Under the pieces are notes generated by a model that saw nothing but the letters and a program-made list of their open reading frames with translations, made no database searches and was not told the DNA's origin. Below, one piece after another: positions 7,333 to 14,360 of a stretch of 19,972 nt of DNA. Both the position numbers and the translations under genes were made by a program. Source of the DNA: Hyphococcus sp. (lineage in GTDB: Bacteria > Pseudomonadota > Alphaproteobacteria > Caulobacterales > Parvularculaceae); NCBI GenBank assembly GCA_021604585.1, contig BQJG01000059.1, forward strand, positions 1-19,972, read 5' to 3'. The first letter of the stretch is position 1. Every line of letters starts with the position of its first letter.

Positions 7333-8094
7333 ATGAATCATACTTCAGAATCGTCTCGTGGCGCCAAGTCTGCGCCTCGTGATTGGCGCAAGCAAGCCAT
7401 CATCAACATCGGGAAGAAAGCGCGCCGGCGCATTGATTCTGTTATTGTAAAATTTTCTAAACTGCCTGTGACGCCGGTTTTCGATAATGATGATTTGCCC
7501 TGGGCTAATGATCTGGAACGGAACTGGCGGCTAATCAAAGATGAATGCGCCGCCGTGATGGCGGAGCGCGAAAAAATCCCACCCCTGGCGGATATTTCTC
7601 CGGATCATGAACGTATTGCGCATCGTGAAGAGTGGAAATCGTTCTTTCTCTGGGGATATGGTTATCGCAGCGATGTGAATTGCGCCAAATGTCCGCACAC
7701 CACGCGACTCGTAGAAACCATTCCCGGTTTGCAAACCGCGATGTTTTCGATTTTATCGCCAGGCGCTCACATTCCGCCGCATACAGGCGTGACAAAAGCG
7801 ATCTTTAATTGTCACTTGGGGCTGATGATTCCAGCCGGACTTGATCAATGCTGGATCAGCATTGACGACAAAAAATATAACTGGAATGAGGGAAAGATCA
7901 TCGCTTTTGACGATACTTATCGTCATGAAGTGCGCAACCTGACCGATAAGGAAAGGGTCGTTTTGCTGTTGCAGGTCAAACGCCCGGTGCGCTTCCCTGG
8001 CAATCTCGCTGCAAATGCATTCTTCCAGGCTGTGCGCCATAGCCCTTTTGTCAGCGATGTTCGCCGTAACCTGACCAAATGGGAAAAGTCTTAG
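7333..8094 (+). CDS. Aspartyl/asparaginyl beta-hydroxylase-like 2-oxoglutarate oxygenase
   Basis: This 253-aa protein matches the AspH (Asp_Arg_Hydrox) family of Fe(II)/2-oxoglutarate-dependent dioxygenases. The core contains IPPHTG (His150, first iron ligand), the downstream strand HLGLMIP, WNEGKIIAFDDTYRHEV (His198, second iron ligand) and KERVVLLLQV (Arg208, likely 2-oxoglutarate binding). As in AspH, the usual Asp/Glu iron ligand is absent (PHTG). The N-terminal extension is basic and lacks a clear membrane helix. Bacterial members hydroxylate lipid A or peptide substrates; this one is not assignable. I chose the ATG at 7333 because a GGGGGGAG lies 10 bases upstream; an upstream in-frame start at 7126 would overlap the MOSC gene. 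It is followed, convergently, by the zinc-ribbon gene only 41 bases away. Confidence 0.9.
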   Translation: MNHTSESSRGAKSAPRDWRKQAIINIGKKARRRIDSVIVKFSKLPVTPVFDNDDLPWANDLERNWRLIKDECAAVMAEREKIPPLADISPDHERIAHREEWKSFFLWGYGYRSDVNCAKCPHTTRLVETIPGLQTAMFSILSPGAHIPPHTGVTKAIFNCHLGLMIPAGLDQCWISIDDKKYNWNEGKIIAFDDTYRHEVRNLTDKERVVLLLQVKRPVRFPGNLAANAFFQAVRHSPFVSDVRRNLTKWEKS

Positions 8095-8135
8095 AACGCG
8101 GAGTCAGAGGTTCAGTGCCGATTCCAAGCACAGGC

Positions 8136-8369
8136 TTAGTGATGGTGGTGATGCGGCTCTGTATTGATCTTGCCGCATTTCCCGCACTTGATCACCGTCC
8201 CGTGAGCGTCGTGGTGACCGACATTGACCAGCAGTTTTGTCTTGCATGAGCCGCAGCGATAGGTTTCGTCGCCGCCGCCCTCGCGCAACGGCTTTCCGGC
8301 CGTATGCGTTTCTATTGTTGCGCCTTCCGCATCTTCTGGGCTGACGACGATCATATCGAATTGCGGCAT
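8136..8369 (-). CDS. Small zinc-ribbon protein with a natural His5 C-terminus
   Basis: This 77-aa protein has a probable zinc ribbon: CGSC (about 39-42) and CGKC (about 62-65), with VGHHDAHG between them. The last seven residues are EPHHHHH. N-terminal MPQFDMIVVSPEDAEGATIE is acidic. Known His-rich tails occur on metallochaperones, so a metal-handling role is a possible inference only. The ATG at 8369 has GGAGGG six bases upstream; the longer in-frame reading to 8405 lacks that support. It lies 63 bases downstream of the GST gene on the same strand and is probably the last gene of that operon. Confidence 0.75.
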   Translation of the reverse strand: MPQFDMIVVSPEDAEGATIETHTAGKPLREGGGDETYRCGSCKTKLLVNVGHHDAHGTVIKCGKCGKINTEPHHHHH

Positions 8370-8432
8370 TGAGCCCTCCTGCGTTGAGACGTCAAGAAAG
8401 CCCAAACCGGGCCACTTCGCAACAGGGATTGA

Positions 8433-9071
8433 TTATGCCGCATCTCTGAAATCGCCAAGCTGTGCGTCGAGCGCGCGCTTGAATGCAGGACGCGACGTGC
8501 AACGTTCGATATAGGCGGCGAGGCGCGGGTCGCGTTCTGCAATCTCCGGTATAATGCGCAAGACCGTCGACATGACGAGATCGCCGGCGGTGAAATCGTC
8601 GCCGTCGAGATATTTCTTATCGCCCAGTGCTTTCGACAGCGCGTCGAGGCGCTTGTGCATGAACTCAATCGCGCCAGGCTTGCGCAGCTTCGCCCATTCT
8701 TCGCCGGCGTAGAAGAAGTCGAGCAAGGCGACGTTCATCACGAAGGGCTCGATGGAGTTCAGCGCCGCAACAACCCATTGCTGCGCCTTGGCGCGGGCCT
8801 GCTTGCTTTTCGGCAACAGCGCCTCAGAGCGTTCGCCGATATGCAAAACAATGGCGCCTGTTTCAAACAGCGCGAGCTCGTCCTCTTCAAAAATCGGCAC
8901 CTGACCGAAGGGTTGGAGCGCACGGTACTCGGGTTTGTCCTGATCGCCTTGCTCAAGCAGGCGCGTCTTGTAGGGTAGGCCAGCCTCTTCCAGCGCCCAG
9001 CGCACGCGAAGATCGCGCACTTGGCCTTTGGCGAAGTCCGGCACCCATGCGAAAGCAGAGATCGTGATCAT
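8433..9071 (-). CDS. Glutathione S-transferase family protein
   Basis: This 212-aa protein has the two-domain GST layout. The N-terminal thioredoxin fold (about 1-80) shows VRWALEEAGLPYKTR, FGQVPIFEEDEL with the cis-Pro, and FETGAIVLHI, which binds the glutathione gamma-Glu. The all-alpha C-terminal domain (about 90-205) includes FTAGDLVMSTVLR, the N-capping-box region. The first loop (FAWVPDFAKGQVRDL) is longer than usual, so the catalytic Ser/Cys/Tyr cannot be picked confidently. The likely role is conjugation or reduction with glutathione. AGGAG lies about 10 bases upstream of the ATG. It follows the YCII gene by 24 bases in an ArsR-AHSA1-YCII-GST order. Confidence 0.9.
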   Translation of the reverse strand: MITISAFAWVPDFAKGQVRDLRVRWALEEAGLPYKTRLLEQGDQDKPEYRALQPFGQVPIFEEDELALFETGAIVLHIGERSEALLPKSKQARAKAQQWVVAALNSIEPFVMNVALLDFFYAGEEWAKLRKPGAIEFMHKRLDALSKALGDKKYLDGDDFTAGDLVMSTVLRIIPEIAERDPRLAAYIERCTSRPAFKRALDAQLGDFRDAA

Positions 9072-9095
9072 AAGGGTTCTCCTTTGCGTGTTTTC

Positions 9096-9446
9096 TTACA
9101 TGCCGGGGATGGCTAGGCACTCCATGATCTCCACGGAATCGCCGGGGAAGATCGCGAAATGCGGATGGTTTTCGAACATCTTCGCGGCTGCTTCATGGGT
9201 TTCGGCTTCAACGACGATATAGCCAGCCAGATTGTTTTTAATGTCGGATATGCCGTCCGGGCCCGTGCGCTTGGTTTTGCCGAGCGGGCCGCCCTCGACG
9301 ACGGTGGCGCTGGCGTGTTTTGCGCCCCAGTCCATCCAGGCTTTCATGCCTTTTTCTTCGCGCTTTTTACGCTCGCTTTCATCGAGGGCTTTCCATTTTT
9401 CAAACGACACTGGCGTGCCAGTGTAGACGGCCAGAAATTGTTTCAT
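9096..9446 (-). CDS. YCII-domain protein
   Basis: This 116-aa protein resembles the YCII-related family: MKQFLAVYTG at the start, WMDWGAKHASATVVEGGPLGKTK in the middle and EIMECLAIPGM at the end, with AETHEAAAKMFENHP between. The fold is a small alpha/beta dimeric ferredoxin-like barrel; enzymatic roles are poorly known. It is often found with AHSA1 and ArsR genes. The ATG overlaps the stop of the AHSA1 gene by four bases (ATGA), and an AGGAG sits 6 bases upstream inside the AHSA1 3' end, so translation is probably coupled. Function in this organism is unknown. Confidence 0.85.
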   Translation of the reverse strand: MKQFLAVYTGTPVSFEKWKALDESERKKREEKGMKAWMDWGAKHASATVVEGGPLGKTKRTGPDGISDIKNNLAGYIVVEAETHEAAAKMFENHPHFAIFPGDSVEIMECLAIPGM

Positions 9447-9919
9447 GAGTTTCTCCTATTTGATTGAGCAAGGCTGACGACGTAAGTTTCTTGCTTGTTG
9501 AAGACGCTTGACCATCCGCCCATTTGCGAGTCGCGGCTCGCGACGGTGGCGATTCCCGTCTGATGAAAAATCTGCTCGGTCTTGCCGCCGATTTCCCGAA
9601 ACAGGATGGTGATGATTGTTTCGACACCGTCGGACGGTCCGCCGCTGTCCCAAATGAAAGTGAAGACGAGGCGTGTGTGTGGCTCGATCTCTTTGTAAAC
9701 GCCGCCGAACCAGTTCTCTCCATGCTCGTCGGAACGGATCATCGCGCGAAAGGCGCCGCCAACGCGGAAATCCATTTCAACGACGGGGCAGTCGAACGTT
9801 TCCGGTCCCATCCAGTTTTTGAAATGCTCTGGGTCCGACCACATCGAAAACACAAGTTCTGCTGGCGCATCGAATGTGCGCATGATCAGGAGTTCGTTGT
9901 CGGCTAACTCTGCGCTCAT
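9443..9919 (-). CDS. AHSA1/SRPBCC-family ligand-binding protein
   Basis: This 158-aa protein has the SRPBCC (START-like) helix-grip fold of bacterial AHSA1 homologues. Hallmarks are RTFDAPAELVFSMWSDPEHF (about 14-33), NWMGPETF, EMDFRVGGAFR, GVYKEIEPHTRLVFTF and GGWSSVFN near the C-terminus. Such proteins bind hydrophobic ligands or act with an ArsR repressor in stress responses; the ligand is not deducible. The ATG at 9919 overlaps the ArsR stop (ATGA) and has AGGAG 8 bases upstream. The 3' end overlaps YCII by four bases. The C-terminal AQSNRRNS tail is short and basic. Confidence 0.92.
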   Translation of the reverse strand: MSAELADNELLIMRTFDAPAELVFSMWSDPEHFKNWMGPETFDCPVVEMDFRVGGAFRAMIRSDEHGENWFGGVYKEIEPHTRLVFTFIWDSGGPSDGVETIITILFREIGGKTEQIFHQTGIATVASRDSQMGGWSSVFNKQETYVVSLAQSNRRNS

Positions 9920-10260
9920 TCAGGTTTCTCCTTTTTCTTTTTCTCTTTCTGCAAGCGGGCGATGTAGGCGCTCATCTTGTCGAAGCGCTGATCCCAGAAA
10001 CGGCGATAGAATTCGAGCCACTCGTCGACGCCTTTCAGCGCTTGTGGTTCGAGTTTACAGGGCCGCCATTGCGCCTCGCGCCCGCGCGAGATGAGCCCGG
10101 CGCTTTCCAAAACTTTCAGATGCCGCGACACGGCGGGCAGGCTGATATCGAAAGGTTCAGCGAGCTCGTTGACCGTCGTTTCGCCTTCCGCCAGGCGAGC
10201 GAGAATCGCCCGGCGGGTCGGGTCGGCGAGAGCGGAAAGTGTTGCGGATAAAGGGTCCAT
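9916..10260 (-). CDS. ArsR-family winged-helix transcriptional regulator
   Basis: This 114-aa protein is a typical ArsR/SdpR-type repressor: MDPLSATLSALADPTRRAIL, then a helix-turn-helix NELAEPFDISLPAVSRHLKVLESAGLI (about 31-57) and a wing (SRGREAQWRPCKLEP). The C-terminus (KKKKEKPE) is very Lys-rich. There is no CxC metal-binding motif in the recognition helix region, so it is probably not an arsenic sensor but of the metal-independent type paired with AHSA1 proteins. Its start codon directly abuts a 50-bp palindrome and no Shine-Dalgarno sequence is present upstream, unlike the AGGAG in front of the downstream genes. It likely represses its own operon (arsR-AHSA1-YCII-GST). Confidence 0.93.
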   Translation of the reverse strand: MDPLSATLSALADPTRRAILARLAEGETTVNELAEPFDISLPAVSRHLKVLESAGLISRGREAQWRPCKLEPQALKGVDEWLEFYRRFWDQRFDKMSAYIARLQKEKKKKEKPE

Positions 10261-10310
10261 AGGGTGTTCACACGTATTTAACGTATATGTTAAATACGTG
10301 TGAACACCCT
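10261..10310. promoter_or_regulatory. 50-bp near-perfect palindrome, likely ArsR operator
   Basis: Two perfect 22-base arms (10261-10282 and 10289-10310) are reverse complements around a 6-base centre GTATAT, whose inner four bases also pair, so 24 of 25 pairs match. The core is ATTTAAC-6-GTTAAAT flanked by ACACGT/ACGTGT. It begins one base after the ArsR start codon (10258-10260). The overlapping promoter is listed separately. It is more perfect and longer than typical ArsR operators. There is no T-tract on either side, so a plain terminator is unlikely. Confidence 0.8.
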
Positions 10311-10319
10311 TGGAGTCAA
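10291..10319 (-). promoter_or_regulatory. Candidate promoter of the arsR operon
   Basis: On the minus strand TTGACT (10319-10314) lies just outside the palindrome and TATTTA (10296-10291) lies inside its right half, with a 17-base spacer. The expected start would be near the palindrome centre, giving a leader of about 20-25 bases without a Shine-Dalgarno. A repressor on the palindrome would cover the -10 and the start site. The -10 is only a partial consensus match. Confidence 0.5.
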
Positions 10320-10350
10320 CGAATTATTTCGTTTGGACGGCAAAAATTTT

Positions 10351-11817
10351 CTAATGGACTTCCGCCGTTTCACGCAGCAGCGTTTCATAAAACGCTGCGC
10401 CGCGAGCGAGGTCCTCAATCAGGACACGTTCGTCATTGCCGTGGATTCGGGCGAGGTCATCACTATGATAGATGAATGGCGTGAATCGATAATTGTCATC
10501 GGCAAGATCAATATAATGGCGCGTGTCGGTGCCTTGTAGAGTCAAAAATGGCGCTGTCGGAACCGGGCCGAAGACAGTGGCTGTAGCTTTAGCGATAGCG
10601 TTGTAGCCATCCGATCGTGTGGACGCAGCAGGGCTTGGTTCGCGTCCGCCGACGGCTTCAACGGTGACGCGTTCATCATTGATAAGCTGAATGGCGCGCT
10701 CGCGCACGGCGCTAACATTGTCACGCGGATGAATTCGATAATTGACCAGCACGGAGGTTTGCTGCGGCAATACATTCACTTTGGCGCCGCCTTCAATGAT
10801 TGTCGCAGCCGTGGTCGTATGCAATGCCGCTGCGGTCGCGGGGTCAGCGCCAAGCTGCGCTTTCACCATCGGTCCTGTCAGCCAAAGATTGGCGAGGGCC
10901 AAGCGTTGTGCAAAAGGAAGTTCTGAGGCAATCGCATGAAGAAATGCAACCATACTGTCGTCGATGATAAGCGGGTAAGGATTGTCCGTCACTGCAATAA
11001 CGGCGCGCGAGGCGATGCTGACCGCCGTGTCCTTGCCTGGCGCTGAGGAATGTCCGCCCGGCGCCGTTGCCGTAAAGCGGAGCGTGGTCGACCCCTTCTC
11101 TCCAGTGGAAATAAGCGCCACTGGCGATGCGACCCCCGGTATGATGTCCTGCACCAGCCCGGAGCCTTCATCGAGAGTCCACTCGAAATAGACATCTCGT
11201 TCTTTCAGGAGTTTTGCAATCTCGCCCGCTCCAGAAAAACCGCCCAGCTCTTCATCATGACCAAACAGCAAATAGATGTCGCGCGAGGGTTTGAAGCCAT
11301 CGGCGGCGAGGCGTTCGACCGCCTCCATGATTGCAATAAGCTGGCCTTTATTGTCCATGGCGCCGCGGCCCCACACCGCGCCGTTTGATAGTGCGCCGGA
11401 AAAAGCGGGATGCGTCCACAATCCCTCGGTGCCCCCTTCAACAGGGACAACATCTATATGCGCGATAAGGCCAACGGGTTTTCGTTCTGTGCCGGCGCCC
11501 GGCCATTTGTACAACAACGAATGACCGCCAACCGTTTCGCGCGTCATCGCGACATGGGCCGCCGGATAAGTCTCTCTCAAAAAATCAGCAAAGGCGCCGA
11601 ATGCGCCAGCGTCCGGCATCGTTTGTGTGTCAAATGAAACTGTTTCAATTTGAATAGCGCGCGACAGCCGCGCCGCGATCGCCTCGCCATCATAGACGTT
11701 GAAGCCGCGCAAGGTCGCAGCCGTCTGTTCGGGATCTGGCAACAAGAGCGCGCGGCCAACCAATATGCAGGCGGTCAGAACGACCGCGCCAGTCAGCCCC
11801 AACAATATATTACGCAC
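10351..11817 (-). CDS. M20-family peptidase (carboxypeptidase S-like)
   Basis: This 488-aa zinc peptidase of the M20 family has the classic metal motifs: LIAHIDVVPVEGG (His120, Asp122), GRGAMDNKG (Asp155), FGHDEELGG (Glu189 catalytic, Glu190), LDEGSG, and a C-terminal IYHSDDLARIHGNDER segment with the last His ligand. The dimerisation/lid domain follows TTLRFTATAPGGHSSAPG. An N-terminal hydrophobic segment (about 4-26) is a signal anchor or signal peptide, so the enzyme is probably membrane-bound or periplasmic. The order resembles yeast CPS1-type or PM20D1-like proteins, which hydrolyse peptides or N-acyl amino acids. The start at 11817 is GTG with GAGG 8 bases upstream. It lies upstream of arsR on the same strand, but the palindrome and promoter separate them. 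Confidence 0.92.
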   Translation of the reverse strand: MRNILLGLTGAVVLTACILVGRALLLPDPEQTAATLRGFNVYDGEAIAARLSRAIQIETVSFDTQTMPDAGAFGAFADFLRETYPAAHVAMTRETVGGHSLLYKWPGAGTERKPVGLIAHIDVVPVEGGTEGLWTHPAFSGALSNGAVWGRGAMDNKGQLIAIMEAVERLAADGFKPSRDIYLLFGHDEELGGFSGAGEIAKLLKERDVYFEWTLDEGSGLVQDIIPGVASPVALISTGEKGSTTLRFTATAPGGHSSAPGKDTAVSIASRAVIAVTDNPYPLIIDDSMVAFLHAIASELPFAQRLALANLWLTGPMVKAQLGADPATAAALHTTTAATIIEGGAKVNVLPQQTSVLVNYRIHPRDNVSAVRERAIQLINDERVTVEAVGGREPSPAASTRSDGYNAIAKATATVFGPVPTAPFLTLQGTDTRHYIDLADDNYRFTPFIYHSDDLARIHGNDERVLIEDLARGAAFYETLLRETAEVH

Positions 11818-11916
11818 GCCAAACGCCTCACTGCTGAATTCCGGATCAGGAAACGGATAAAACGGAAATAGTCAATTTTGAGACGCAGCCAATGCCGGAT
11901 TTGTGATGAAGGATGT

Positions 11917-12669
11917 TTACTCTGCAGGTGGCCGTTCAAACTGCGCCGGGTCGAGCGCAACATTAATCCGGCGGCTCGTGATTGCGGAGGTCTGCATGAC
12001 GTCGCCCGTATCGAGATTTCGCTTTTCCGAACGATTGCTGAACAGAACGCCTCCAACCTTCTGATAGTCGAAATAGAATGTTTCCTGACGAACTTCGGTG
12101 GAGTCGATATCGGGATGCAGCGCGCTGGTGTTGACGCTGCTGGCGATCAGGAACGTGTCTTTGTCGAAAAACAGATGCTCTGAAAATCCGTCAGGCGCGG
12201 TTTTCTCTATTTCCCAAAACGATCCGCCATTGCGTTCGTTCGAGCCGATAAGTTTCAGCTCGTAGCCGAGCGATGGCAATTCATGGAGACCGTAGAGATT
12301 GCCGATCACCCCGCGCCGAAGCGCATCATCGCCGTCCGGCGACAGATCAGCAACTTTTCCATCGCCAAACATCTGCCAGCCGCCATCGGGGCCAAGCGCT
12401 TCAGTAAAGACGCGGTCATCGCCCGCATACACATCGATGCGCATCATTCCATCACGCGACGCGCGGTAGTGACCTGTCAGCGAAAAATCGGGCTCGACAA
12501 TTTCGAGAGTCACATCAACGCTGTTGATGCTTTCCAGAGCGGCCTTGCCGCCGCGCGCTTGCGCATGAGCGTCGAGCAGGCGGTCGAGAGTCATATCCGG
12601 CGCAGGCTTAGGCCCGCAGGCTGCTATCGCGATAAGGATGAATGCGCCCAGCGCGAGATGACTTTTCAA
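11917..12669 (-). CDS. Putative lipoprotein, LolA-like fold
   Basis: This 250-aa protein starts at a TTG (12669) with AGGGGCGG a few bases upstream. The mature N-terminus is set by a lipobox: KSHLALGAFILIAIAACGP, with Cys about residue 18, so it is probably lipid-anchored. After a helical stretch (LDRLLDAHAQARGGKAALESI) the chain is a beta-rich sequence (VDVTLEIVEPDF, GMMRIDVYAG, TFYFDYQKVGGVLFSNRSE) typical of LolA/LolB-like outer-membrane lipoprotein-sorting superfamily folds. The role is not deducible. The longer open frame (to 13023) runs antisense into the deacetylase gene and lacks the signal peptide at its start, so I rejected it. It is divergent from the deacetylase gene, with 104 bases between them. 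Confidence 0.8.
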   Translation of the reverse strand: MKSHLALGAFILIAIAACGPKPAPDMTLDRLLDAHAQARGGKAALESINSVDVTLEIVEPDFSLTGHYRASRDGMMRIDVYAGDDRVFTEALGPDGGWQMFGDGKVADLSPDGDDALRRGVIGNLYGLHELPSLGYELKLIGSNERNGGSFWEIEKTAPDGFSEHLFFDKDTFLIASSVNTSALHPDIDSTEVRQETFYFDYQKVGGVLFSNRSEKRNLDTGDVMQTSAITSRRINVALDPAQFERPPAE

Positions 12670-12680
12670 AGGCCGCCCCT

Positions 12681-12769
12681 GTTTTGTGTTACGCTTGTAG
12701 CGTTTCACGCAAGGAGGAGACCGGCAAGCACAAAACCGGAGACAGGCGGCGAAGCGTTGGCTACAAGCG
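12681..12769. repeat. Crossed inverted repeats in a divergent intergenic region
   Basis: GTTTTGTG (12681-12688) is complementary to CACAAAAC (12729-12736), and CGCTTGTAG (12692-12700) to CTACAAGCG (12761-12769). The two pairs interleave (A, B, A', B'), an arrangement that would be pseudoknot-like as RNA. A shorter hairpin ACGCT-TGT-AGCGT overlaps the second. These may be operator half-sites or chance. A strong AAGGAGGAG at 12711-12719 has no start codon at normal distance. Confidence 0.35.
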
Positions 12770-12773
12770 GCGA

Positions 12774-13703
12774 ATGACAACTTTGCTCTACACGCACGCG
12801 TCTTTTTTGAAGCATGAAACCCCGCCCGGTCATGTGGAGCATTCAGGCCGTTACGCGGCGGTTGAAAAAATGCTGCGCCATGAAGACTTCGCAGCGCTCG
12901 TCCGGCGCGTTCCGCCTCGCGCCACAGCCGAGCAAGTTGAGCGCGTGCATTCGGCGCGCTTTCGCGAACTGGTCGAAGATAACTCACCGACGGAAGGCCT
13001 TGCGCAATTCGACGCCGACACATTCGCCGGACCCAACTCCATTGACGCGAGCTTGCGCGCGGCGGGCGGCGCCTGCGCGGCCGTCGATGCGCTGTATGCG
13101 GGCGAAGCGAAAAACGCCTTCATCGCGGCCCGCCCGCCCGGCCATCACGCCGAGCCCGAACGCGCCATGGGGTTTTGTTTCTTCAACGGCGCCGCCATCG
13201 CCGCCCAGCATGCGCGCGCGGCCCACGGCGCCAGGCGCGTCGCGGTGGTCGATTTCGACGTGCATCACGGCAACGGCACCGAAGCCGCGTTCTGGCACGA
13301 TGAAAACGCGTTCTACGCCTCGTCGCATGAACACCCTCAATATCCGGGCACGGGCCGCGCGTCCGATCACGGCGCGTTTGACAATATCGCCAATGCGCCA
13401 ATCGCGGGCGGCGAGGGCGGCTCGGCCTTCCGCCGCGCATGGGGAGAGATCCTGCTTCCGGCGCTTTCTGACTTCGGTCCCGACCTCATTGTCATCTCCG
13501 CCGGCTTTGACGGCCACGCTGCCGACCCGCTTGGCGGGCTCAACCTCACCGAAGACGACTTCGCCTGGGTCACCGCGGAAATCCTTGGCGTCGCCGCCGA
13601 TAAAGCGGGCGGAAGGGTGGTCTCCATCCTCGAGGGCGGCTATGACCTCGCGGCGCTGGCGTCCAGCGCCTCGGCCCACCTTAAGGTCTTGATGGGCCGC
13701 TAA
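12774..13703 (+). CDS. Class II HDAC-family deacetylase
   Basis: This complete 309-aa protein is a zinc-dependent deacetylase of the histone deacetylase superfamily. It shows RPPGHHAEPE (His124, His125, catalytic), DFDVHHGNGTE (Asp160, Asp162, His164), SAGFDGHAADPLGG (Asp246) and EGGYD (Tyr290, transition-state Tyr). The order GFDGHxxDPLGG is that of class II-type bacterial enzymes such as HDAH and acetoin-utilisation-like proteins. Bacterial members act on acetylated proteins, polyamines or other amides; the substrate here is unknown. The ATG at 12774 gives the usual MTTLLYTHASFLKHETPPGH start, though it has only a weak ribosome site. It is the second HDAC-fold gene in the window and shares only superfamily motifs with the first. 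A histidine phosphatase follows 41 bases later. Confidence 0.93.
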   Translation: MTTLLYTHASFLKHETPPGHVEHSGRYAAVEKMLRHEDFAALVRRVPPRATAEQVERVHSARFRELVEDNSPTEGLAQFDADTFAGPNSIDASLRAAGGACAAVDALYAGEAKNAFIAARPPGHHAEPERAMGFCFFNGAAIAAQHARAAHGARRVAVVDFDVHHGNGTEAAFWHDENAFYASSHEHPQYPGTGRASDHGAFDNIANAPIAGGEGGSAFRRAWGEILLPALSDFGPDLIVISAGFDGHAADPLGGLNLTEDDFAWVTAEILGVAADKAGGRVVSILEGGYDLAALASSASAHLKVLMGR

Positions 13704-13744
13704 AAAACGCGCCATAAGACCGGCGGGGCAAAAACGAAAAGCGC

Positions 13745-14359
13745 ATGACCGGCCGCATCATCACCGCACGCCACGGGCGTCCAGACCTTTCCCGCGATGT
13801 CACCATCACGGCGCGGGAATATGGCGACTGGTGGGCGCGTTACGACGAGAGCGGCCTCCACCCCGATGAGCGCCCGCCTGAAGGGCTGGTGGCGCTGGCG
13901 AAATCCGCCAAGACCGTGCTGTCCTCGACCCTGCCGCGCGCGATAGAGACCGCGCAACAGGCGACCGGCGGCGCCCGCGACGTGCCCGCCGATCCGATGT
14001 TTGTCGAGGCGCCCCTGCCGCCGCCGCCTTGGCCGGATTTCATTAAGCTGAGCCCCGGCCAGTGGGGCGTTGTCTCGCGCATCATGTGGAATCTTGGCTA
14101 TGCGCCAAGCGGCGTTGAAAATATCGGCGATACCTGGGTGCGCGTCGACAAGATCATCGCGCGGCTTGAGGCGTTGAGCCAGAACGGCGACGTGTTGTTA
14201 TGCGCGCATGGATATCTGAACTGGATGATCGACCGGCGCCTGCGCCGCGAGGGCTGGACCCGAACCCAGCGCGACGGCGGCAACCACTACTGGTCATGGC
14301 GCATCTATGAACCGGCGGGAGAGAAGCGCGCGGTGGGCGTTGAAGCGGCGGCGGAGTAG
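13745..14359 (+). CDS. Histidine phosphatase-family protein
   Basis: This 204-aa protein has the branch-2-free (phosphoglycerate mutase-like) histidine phosphatase core: ARHGRPD (RHG with the phospho-His, about 8-11), SSTLPRAIETA (about 60-70) and CAHGYLNWMI (second catalytic His, about 156). Length suits a compact phosphatase such as CobC/SixA-like enzymes, but without a recognised cofactor pathway here the substrate is unknown. It follows the deacetylase gene on the same strand after 41 bases and could be co-transcribed. It ends one base before the convergent stop of the zinc-ribbon gene. Confidence 0.9.
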   Translation: MTGRIITARHGRPDLSRDVTITAREYGDWWARYDESGLHPDERPPEGLVALAKSAKTVLSSTLPRAIETAQQATGGARDVPADPMFVEAPLPPPPWPDFIKLSPGQWGVVSRIMWNLGYAPSGVENIGDTWVRVDKIIARLEALSQNGDVLLCAHGYLNWMIDRRLRREGWTRTQRDGGNHYWSWRIYEPAGEKRAVGVEAAAE

Positions 14360-14360
14360 C

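Noticed and set aside
10261..10310. The palindrome as a Rho-independent terminator of the M20 gene
   Set aside because: There is no T-tract on either side and it overlaps the arsR promoter; an operator fits better.
10287..10539. Short plus-strand frames starting in the palindrome and running antisense into the M20 gene
   Set aside because: No ribosome site, no family, and antisense to a well-supported gene.
12642..12773. N-terminal extension of the second deacetylase
   Set aside because: The Arg/Lys-rich extension has no domain, and the family start MTTLLYTHASF begins at 12774; the extension runs into the divergent intergenic region.
12670..13023. N-terminal extension of the LolA-like lipoprotein
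   Set aside because: It is antisense to the deacetylase gene and would bury the lipobox inside the protein.
12984..13715. A 243-codon minus-strand reading frame inside the second deacetylase
   Set aside because: Shadow of the complete deacetylase on the opposite strand; no motifs.
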